This document shows, one piece after another, positions 56,690-64,000 of a stretch of 64,000 nucleotides of DNA (position 1 is the stretch's first letter; the number at the start of each line of letters is the position of its first letter). The DNA lies in contig NC_061512.1 of NCBI RefSeq assembly GCF_022539505.1, positions 252,418,510 through 252,482,509 on the forward strand. Direction: 5' to 3'. This DNA is from Lolium rigidum (Eukaryota; Streptophyta; Magnoliopsida; Poales; Poaceae). Both the position numbers and the translations under genes were made by a program. Below the pieces are notes generated by a model that worked only from the letters and a program-made list of their open reading frames with translations, was not told where the DNA came from and did no database searches.

Positions 56690-57476
56690 TATGGCATACT
56701 CTTTGCATTAGGTTCAGTGCATGAATCTAATTGCAGAGTAGACTCTATCTTAGGTCTTGTGGCAAACCCGGCAACTCCTCCGAAAAATCATCTGGATATT
56801 CTTAACAACTATAATGTAAGCCACAACCATCTTCTTCAAGTTGTTCGTCAAGAAATCTAATGCAGTTTTGGGATGCCTATTTGTGTTTGTAGTCAGTGGC
56901 GGCACTTGATCGAAAATTAAATTTGGGCAAGCCAAACTATTTTCCCTTTTTAGAAAGAAAAGGATGGGGAGCAATGAAACTGGACAAAACAATTGTGTTT
57001 TAGTGGTAATAGTCCTGGAGCTAGGTGAGCGCTGATAGGTTTGTCCCTATTCTACCGTCTGTAGTCTGCCATACCCAGTCTCTTCATTTTCGTATCAATA
57101 TAAGTATGATGCACTTCATCATCCACAAATCTCTCTTGAAAATAAAAATAAAAAAAACGGTCCACCATCATGTTAACATTTGTGTCACCCTCCTTTGCGG
57201 CCACAAACTTAGTTGGCATCGATGATATCGTCGTTTGGAACTAGGGTATATAAGGGGAAATAAACTAACCCAAAAACAAATTGCAACGAAATAAAACCAT
57301 AGAAAATCCAATGGAAACATTCTTAAAAATCACACACACAAAAGATTTAAGATACAGTAGTAGATATACCACATGATCGGTACAATCTACTACTAGACAC
57401 ATAAGCAAAGGAGAAAAAAAAACTCATCGTTTGCTCGCATAATATTAAGTAAAGGGCTCTCTCATGGTTTGCTATA
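56690..57476. other. Non-coding interior of the large element
   Basis: Low-complexity, AT-rich sequence without a recognised domain. CAGTGGCGGCACTTGATC at 56894 followed by TTAAATTTGGGCAAGCC resembles the start of a hAT-type element, but no matching right end was seen. Confidence 0.4.
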
Positions 57477-58469
57477 CTACTCATCCAGAAAACCATACTG
57501 CTCTGGACCTGCATACGGCTGGGCAGGTGCTGGTACAAAGTGCAGTTCGTCGCGAGGCTCGGCTGCATCTTCTCCTTCTGGGGTTGCTGGAATCATCTCC
57601 TCCGGATCCTCTTCTTCCTGGGACTGGTCAACTTGTTCCCCTTGTGCTGGCGGTGGTGCTGGAAGAGTAGGAAATTGTGGCGCAATAGCTCGAAGTGTAA
57701 GGCGACGCCGCTTCGCCCGAGGACACTTCTTCTTCCGTGTAACCATTATACATGGATGATGCCTTGCCCTCTGCCGCTGTGCATTAGGTGCAGGGTCCTG
57801 TAATGGTTCCTCTTGTCCTTCGCCGATGAGCATAGTCGGTGCAACAACATTTTCCACGTGAGCATCGATGATGTTGTCCTCCATAGCAGTCTCCGCAGCC
57901 TCACGTGCAGCGTTCATAGCAGCTATGGTCGTGTTAGCTTCCACCAACCTTTCTTCCAAAGTCTCAATTCGGTCCTGGTAGTGATGGCAAAGGTGCCGTG
58001 CATCGCCCAACATACCGGTGACTGCAACGAGGCGACGCTCCAGTCCAAAATTGAGCGAGGTCATGCGAACGAGCGTAGGATCATCTTCATTTTGGTACCT
58101 CATGTTCTGACGGATTACACCTCCGTCATCTCGGTAGGCAAAGTACCGGAAAGGAGTGTTGCGTAGCTCATCCTGGTAGGTACCCGCCATCCCATGCATC
58201 GCTCGATGAACCACGTGAATCGTGGCATCCACAAATTCTTCCCCTTCAGCAGTGAACTGGTGTCTTCTTGATCCTGCATGACTTCCACGCAGTGCGAGGT
58301 TCGGATACACCACCAACGTAGCCCTAACAATCTCCTCATTCCACGGTGTGCGGATGGTGTGTCCAGATACTTCTGGGTCACGGTCGTAACCCAACCTCGT
58401 CAACATGTCTCGAAACTGTTGTCCAAGGTGTCCAAACTCCTCAATCCGTCGCGTTGAAGGTACTGCCAT
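57477..58469 (-). CDS. Protein of unknown function in the large-LTR element (330 aa)
   Basis: Intact ORF with ATG at 58469, 170 bases after the primer binding site, the place where gag normally begins. I do not recognise a gag domain, a CCHC zinc knuckle or a protease. Visible parts: residues 1-150 look globular (RRIEEFGHLGQQFRDMLTRL, VVYPNLALRGS, ELRNTPFRYFAYRDDGGVIR, DDPTLVRMTSLNFGLERRL), 155-200 is a likely coiled coil (DRIETLEERLVEANTTIAAM), 245-256 is a strongly basic patch (RKKKCPRAKRRR) that may be a nuclear signal or nucleic-acid contact, 265-310 is Pro-rich then acidic, and the end is GPEQYGFLDE. Possible roles are a strongly diverged Gag, an RNA chaperone or a captured host gene; none is shown. 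The open frame in an otherwise decayed interior suggests it was under selection until recently. Confidence 0.7.
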   Translation of the reverse strand: MAVPSTRRIEEFGHLGQQFRDMLTRLGYDRDPEVSGHTIRTPWNEEIVRATLVVYPNLALRGSHAGSRRHQFTAEGEEFVDATIHVVHRAMHGMAGTYQDELRNTPFRYFAYRDDGGVIRQNMRYQNEDDPTLVRMTSLNFGLERRLVAVTGMLGDARHLCHHYQDRIETLEERLVEANTTIAAMNAAREAAETAMEDNIIDAHVENVVAPTMLIGEGQEEPLQDPAPNAQRQRARHHPCIMVTRKKKCPRAKRRRLTLRAIAPQFPTLPAPPPAQGEQVDQSQEEEDPEEMIPATPEGEDAAEPRDELHFVPAPAQPYAGPEQYGFLDE

Positions 58470-58641
58470 CTACGCACATTTGAATAAGAGAAGAATGATC
58501 AGCAACAAAAAATTTGTAAATGCTAAATGAGAGAGACAAGTACAACAAAGAAGCCTATTATTTTTGTCAACTACATTTTTATTAAAATACGAGTACTAAG
58601 GCTTTCCATTCTAACTAAGGCCACGCAACTAGGTCAACATC

Positions 58642-58654
58642 GGCTCTGATACCA
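58642..58654 (-). other. Primer binding site, initiator Met tRNA
   Basis: On the minus strand TGGTATCAGAGCC, the canonical complement of the 3' end of plant initiator-Met tRNA, four bases after the LTR end. It fixes the orientation of the element. Confidence 0.92.
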
Positions 58655-58658
58655 CTAC

Positions 58659-61600
58659 TGTGAGAACCGGAACTTAACTTTCCGACCCTCCTGTGTTATT
58701 CGTCAATCCCAAGATCAATGTTGACGACACAGCGAAATGTATATCATTACGGACGTACAAAAGATTAATTATTACAAAGTTAGAATGGCCACATAGTGTG
58801 ACATTCATTACAATCGAAAGCACAGCGGATAAATAAAACGCGAAGTGACTCCATCTCAGCCACGGAGCGATTGATGTAGTCCACGAGGCCTCACTCTTCA
58901 ATGTCGTCGTAGTTGTTGTAGTCTTCCTTGTCTTTGTAGTACTCGAATATCAACAAAAGTTTTGCCATGAGTACATTTCGTACTCAACATGCCCCCTCGA
59001 TGCAAGACCTAATATATATACTACATGAGGCTTCAAAGGAAGGCTGTAGGTTCTTTTGCATAAAAGCCAATTTTATTTGCAATATATTTGATAAAAGCAG
59101 TTTTAGACGAAAACATGTTTTATAATGAGTGTAATATTTCTCATCAATGTGATTGTCCTTGACAACTCACGTATCTCATAGGATTCGGATTCCAGGGAAA
59201 GGAGGAAGGGAGAGGAAGAGGCAAAGAGGGAAATAGCAAAACAGGTTCCTGTATGTCAAGAAAGATTCATGTGTCGTCCATGACCGTGGACACGGCTATT
59301 CGAATAGTTTTAACTCTGCAGAGGTTGTACACTTTGCCCACACGACACAACCCCGTCTTGTTGCCCACCAGCCGTCGCTGATTTAATACACACCAATTGG
59401 TGTACCGGCAGAGGGATCGTGACAAGGTCTTTTAGCTAGATCCCCCAAAGATGTGACATGCCCACCGGGTCTGGCGCACGGTACTGAGAGTATGTCCCCA
59501 AACCGGTCCCCCCATCTGTGCCGAAGGTTCTCCCGTAGGCAGCCACCTCATCCGCGGTACGGCGACATCAACACCTAAGGCTGACTAACTTACTTAACCA
59601 GGCCAGTGCCCATATAGCATGTGGTTGTACGGTTGTCACAATCTTCAAATCCAAGACTTATTAGGACCCTTAAGCGGCACGAACGACGGATTGCTCCCTC
59701 CAACTTGTGAAGGGCAGCCAATCGCTCCTTCAACATTTGATTCAGCTTGTCGCCCGCGCCATGTTTAGATGGTAAGTTTCACCCAGAGTAGAAGAGAGAG
59801 TAGAGGAAGCAACGACGGCTAAGCAGCCTAGCTCAACGAGCTCAACAACTTTCAAAAGGGTATGTTTGACCCAAAGGTCGATCAATTCCTCCAAAGAGGC
59901 AATAGGAAGTATCCTAATGATTATTTAGCATGCTAAGCAACTCTACTCTATCAGGATTATTATATAATCTCTACTCGGGGTATCAAGTAAAAGGCGACAA
60001 GCGAATCAGGGTTGGTGTGTCAATCGACACGCTAGCTACTGGAATAAAATAGCATATATTTGTAAAACATAAAATAGAATGCAATTTGTAAAACTGGGAT
60101 AAAATATGATGAGAGGGCATGCCTTCGTTGTCAAACTCCTGCTTTTCACTTCCTTGATCGTGAATGTACCACTCTCCGTTTCCTCCTAATCGTCGTATCG
60201 AAGCAATAATAATTCCAATGAATACAAGCAATACAACAAATAAGACTCAAATGAAAAGTGCATAAGATCCAAATGAAAAGATTCAAATAATAGGTCCGTA
60301 TCGCTCGTTCGGCTTACATAGAGTACACGAAAAAGACCGGAATGACTCGTACGGGATTTGGGTTATCTAAGGCATATGGCATGGTGATCGCTCTATATTG
60401 AGTGACAAACTATTTTAGAAAATATATCAAGCTAACGTGTATACTCAATACTATTTTAATATGTAATGCATAAACAAATCTTCATGCTAACTAGTAGTAC
60501 ACATGCAGAGGTCAATAATCTAAGATTAGAATAATTTACGCATGACACAACATCAACATCTAATATTCAACTTGCATGCATGCATGAAATAAGGTAACGA
60601 TGATATTAACATAATATTAAAGCCACAACCTACCAGATTAAGCTAATAAAAGAATTGTATGCTGGTTTATTAACACTGCAAGAGATGCATGTAAGGCAAT
60701 AATTAAATTCAGAAAATATACCTATAGCTAAGCACGTCTTAACAAGTGCAAAAAATCATACAGAGAAGATATCATCTAATTATACTGATTAAATCTATAT
60801 CTAAGCAGGTATTATTAATTTGCAAAAGCTACTACATAGCTAACACATGCAATCTATCAGATGGAGTTCGGTTCATAACCTTGCATTTTGCTCAAACTAG
60901 AAAAGCAAGACTAGGAGCAGTACATTAGCTAACTCATATGCACTACACTAATAGGATCCAAGCAAACACAACGAAATAACCTTCTAGTCGATAAACTAAA
61001 ATCTATTATTAATAAAATACTATTCTGATAACTCAAATGCTATTTAGTCATAACCAGCTGATCTGAAATAATTCTACAATATACTAAACCGCACTAGCTA
61101 ATTAGCACTAGTCAAGATGCACGATAAAGCAGTAATTAAATCTAGCAAATTACACTTAAAACTAAGCATGCATTGTCAATGTACAGACTACAATCAAACT
61201 AGGTAGTCACGAGAATTAGCTAGCAGCAGTGTAACAGTACATTTGACAAAACATGATTATACGTATACCTATAGTCAAGCATGTGAAATTCCTTGTAACT
61301 ACTATGATCAAACAAGACATCCATAAGCAAGTAAATAATGACATGTATCCAATACACAAGTGCTAGAAATTCTACCAAGAACCTAGCAAGTTGCAGACTA
61401 CCATCTAAACCGCGGAAAACATATAAACAGTACACATGCTGTGGAGAATCTACCAAACTCTAGAGATGAGTTAACTCTTATATACAGTACAACTAATGTT
61501 CAGCAAAAACGTGCATGCATATACGTACATTGAGCAGATTTGAATATAGAACGAATTTGGCCGTACCTAAAGGATAATTCAAGCAATTTTCTATGCATGA

Positions 61601-62954
61601 GTATATAACGGGAACAACAGTATGTGCTTCAAATAAAAGACCACACGTCTAGTAAGTTGCAGACTGCTATACAACATGGGCAAATAAAACACTCAACCAT
61701 TATATGCATGCCTTTATATGATTTTGAAATCTACTCATCGACTATGAAAACTATGAAGGCTGCTAGGTTTATAACATCATTTGGAACGATTTCTCTATTG
61801 AGCTTGTGTGGATTCGAGGTGTGCAAGGTGCTAGAACGCTGATGCCATCGAATGGCATTCGGTTCACCGGCGACTCGACAAACGGTAAAACTACGGCTGG
61901 AAACCATGTCTAGTAGGTAGCTCTATAGATGGGGATCGCGTTCCGAGCAAAATAAACGGCTGGTTCTCACCGAGTTCGTCGCAGTTTGAGGTAGACGTCG
62001 GTGGCCGGAGTCGAGGGCGTTGCCGTGGATGTCGTCGATGGTCAGCAACTCGGCCTTCTAGTTCCGTGAATGAACTCCCCTTCGTTCCGTGATCCTCCTG
62101 GCGCAGCAGCTCCGTCCTTCGTGCCCCGAGTCGTCGGGAACGCGGGCGGCGTTCGGCGGCGTTCTTACGAGTGTGGCTTGTTGTGTGAGTCTATGGTTCT
62201 GGCAGTGGCATGGGATGAAAGAGGAGAGCTTGGGCGTCGATCTGAGGCTGTATATGAGGAGGAGAGGGGTGTGCTCTAATTGACATGTTCAATGGGAGGT
62301 TGAAGACGATTAATGACGGCAGTTTCTGATGTTTATTGCCAGCGTTTCCGTATGTGCGCGCAGGAATACGAAGAAGAAACGGTGAGGCGGTTCATCCAGT
62401 GCATGCAGGCAAGGAGCGAGGTAGAGCAGCGCAACGTTTCAGAGCGATGTGCTGGGACTCGGTCCATGCGTGACTGGTACAATACTCGCTCGGTTGGATT
62501 GCATCGGCAGGCAAACAATGAAGCACAGAACAGACGAGAGGAGACGGTACAGAGCACTACGTGCTAGTGTATCCAGAAAAAAGAATAGACAAGTCGATGC
62601 ATGCATCTAGGGAAAAGAAACGAAAAAGAATAAGAGGATAGAGAGTGAGGGATTGGGTGCTACATGGCCAGTAAAAGCATGGTATGTACGATGATGTGTT
62701 TGTCCAATGAAACTTCAGAGAGAAACAAATAAGAAAGAAATTGGCAAATGAAAATGAGACCCAAATAAAAATGTAAGAAGTATTCTAAGAAATTAATTTC
62801 CTTCTTTTATAAGTCAAATTAATTTCAAAACCTTTGGAATTAATTTAACAATTCGAAATGAAAAAAAAATATTTTTATTCGACCGCGTTGCAACATCCTT
62901 TGCTCAGAACGAAAAAAAAAAAATTGGTCTGTAAAAAAAAATCAGGATGTTACA
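58659..62954 (-). mobile_element. 5' LTR (4296 bp) of the large element
   Basis: Full-length partner of 52201-56498; its outer end (TGTAACA on the minus strand) falls at 62954, the last base before the N gap. Confidence 0.9.
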
Positions 62955-63054
62955 NNNNNNNNNNNNNNNNNNNNNNNNNNNNNNNNNNNNNNNNNNNNNN
63001 NNNNNNNNNNNNNNNNNNNNNNNNNNNNNNNNNNNNNNNNNNNNNNNNNNNNNN
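62955..63054. other. Assembly gap (100 N)
   Basis: Exactly 100 N, the usual mark of a gap of unknown size. It starts right after the LTR terminus, so the target duplication and true right flank of the element are unknown. Confidence 0.99.
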
Positions 63055-64000
63055 TAGATCTCGTGTGAAAATTTATTTTGTATATAATACTCTCTTAAAA
63101 TTGTTAATTTAACGAATATAATAAATTATATCATTAGAAAGCATAGCATACTCTCCTCAAATGTACTTTCCAGTTGTCTAGTATACTCAGTTCTGCTCTC
63201 CCCGTAGAATATGTTGTACAACTAAAAAGACAAAACAGAAGACCAAATACACAGAGATCATGACTGTGTACTAAATGGATTGATTATAAAGATCAAATGT
63301 GGTACAAAAATAGATGAAATAGACGTATAAGTGTGATAAAAAAAGCTGCCAATATGATAATCCATTTCAGTACAAAGTCTTTTCTCCAAACCAAGTATGG
63401 CAGCTAGTAGAAAGTACAAAGAAGTAAAAAACAAGAGTGGAGATAGCAACATGAAGCAAAAGCAATTGTACATAACGAAGAAGGACACGGAAGGGTCAAG
63501 CCACCAGCTAGAAGAGATGCAGAAGACAGCTGTTGCATCGTATGGTTGATTCATATGTACAATACATAGCAAAAGAGAAGAGTGGAACGGTAAGATTCTA
63601 CAACACCTAGATAGCTGGAAGAGAACTATCGGTGACCCGTGTCACCTATTAGACAACTTTCTCGAAAAGTAATTCACGTAATAATTAACGTTAGGTTCGA
63701 GTTGACGGTAAGCAATTTAGAGTTGGCATCATTTTAACATGAACGGTTCATACTCACCTAACGGGGAATCAACTGATGTTTTTCTTGCCATAGGCATCAG
63801 GCACGTCTTCGACAGGGTTTGTTCCATATCTGCAAGTATATCTTTCGTCAAGTCATGTTGAACATGAAAAACTGATCGGTGAAGAATAATCGTGCTGCCC
63901 ATACGATGTCACCCACAAGGCCACAACCCCTTGCTAATGCTTAAAGATCGGACGGTCCACATGCTTTAATCTCTGTGAATGCACATTTAAATTAATAGCT
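63055..64000. other. Sequence after the gap, no gene identified
   Basis: AT-rich. One possible 72-base internal exon on the minus strand lies at 63758-63829: acceptor CTTGCAG, open frame reading MEQTLSKTCLMPMARKTSVD, donor TTAG|GTGAGTA. No family recognised, and no neighbouring exon found in the window. Confidence 0.3.

Larger units (their letters stand above)
52201..62954 (-). mobile_element. Large-LTR non-autonomous retrotransposon (Tekay-derived)
   Basis: Two direct copies of 4.3 kb (52201-56498 and 58659-62954) flank 2160 bp. On the minus strand each LTR reads TGTAACATCC...GGTTCTCACA. The initiator-Met primer binding site is next to the right LTR (58642-58654) and the polypurine tract next to the left LTR (56503-56512), so the element reads from right to left. 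The TGTAACA start, tRNA-Met site and a chromodomain remnant point to the Tekay chromovirus lineage. No protease, reverse transcriptase, RNase H or integrase was found. The interior codes for one intact 330-residue protein. The left target flank ends at 52200; the right flank is hidden by the N gap. Confidence 0.85.

Noticed and set aside
56890..57050. hAT-type terminus CAGTGGCGGCACT inside the large element
   Set aside because: No inverted partner or 8-bp duplication found, so not listed as an element.
52201..62954. A 6.46-kb segmental tandem duplication
   Set aside because: The copies have TG...CA ends, a tRNA-Met primer site and a polypurine tract at the correct inner borders, so they are LTRs of one retrotransposon.
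62858..63112. ORF running across the N gap
   Set aside because: An artefact of translating N as open sequence.
63258..63572. 104-aa hydrophobic minus-strand ORF after the gap
   Set aside because: AT-rich sequence gives Phe/Leu-rich chance ORFs; no family pattern and no splice support.

Overview
This is a nuclear plant chromosome window. The organism is most likely a Triticeae grass or a close Pooideae relative. Evidence for this: nested LTR retrotransposons with the 'TGATACGTCTCC' and 'TGACATAGGCATCC' LTR starts typical of that group, Stowaway and Tourist-like MITEs, a CACTA element with GCCGTCGGCACA subterminal repeats, GC-rich first exons, and genes with canonical GT-AG introns. There is no sign of bacterial genes, CRISPR arrays, rRNA or tRNA. 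One 100-base run of N (62955-63054) marks an assembly gap.

Layout. 1-11275 is a stack of three Gypsy elements, all on the plus strand: the 3' end of element A (1-2111) sits inside the pol gene of element B (Tat-like, 2112-8568), which sits inside the 3' part of element C (8569-11275). 12266-13495 is an F-box gene. 14371-16571 is a CACTA-like element carrying a spliced, open AP2/ERF-like gene. 16768-17290 holds Copia remnants. 17600-30000 is mostly non-genic: direct repeats, two outward-facing Helitron-like ends (19606 and 29828), a GC-rich island (25400-26200) and a hAT-like MITE. 30021-35751 holds a MITE, an unclassified repeat, a broken LINE and an internally deleted Harbinger element.

The gene-rich part is 37150-50274. 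It contains a DUF868 gene, a nine-exon PRUNE/DHH-like gene whose metal-binding motifs look degenerate, and two tandem chitinase-like (GH19, CTL type) genes; the second lacks exon 1 within the window. Introns hold MITEs and a LINE fragment.

52201-62954 is one LTR retrotransposon on the minus strand with 4.3-kb LTRs, an initiator-Met-type primer binding site, a polypurine tract, a degenerate chromodomain tail and one intact 330-residue ORF of unknown function, but no recognisable gag, protease, reverse transcriptase or integrase. I read it as a non-autonomous derivative of a Tekay-type chromovirus that carries its own unusual protein. This is the strongest candidate for something undescribed. 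A second candidate is a pair of identical 15-base insertions (TACCCGC plus eight A), each flanked by 13-15 bp target duplications, at 42271 and 44762.

The host genes do not form an obvious pathway; they are ordinary single genes in a repeat-rich landscape. All functional statements rest on reading motifs by eye; no database search was run.
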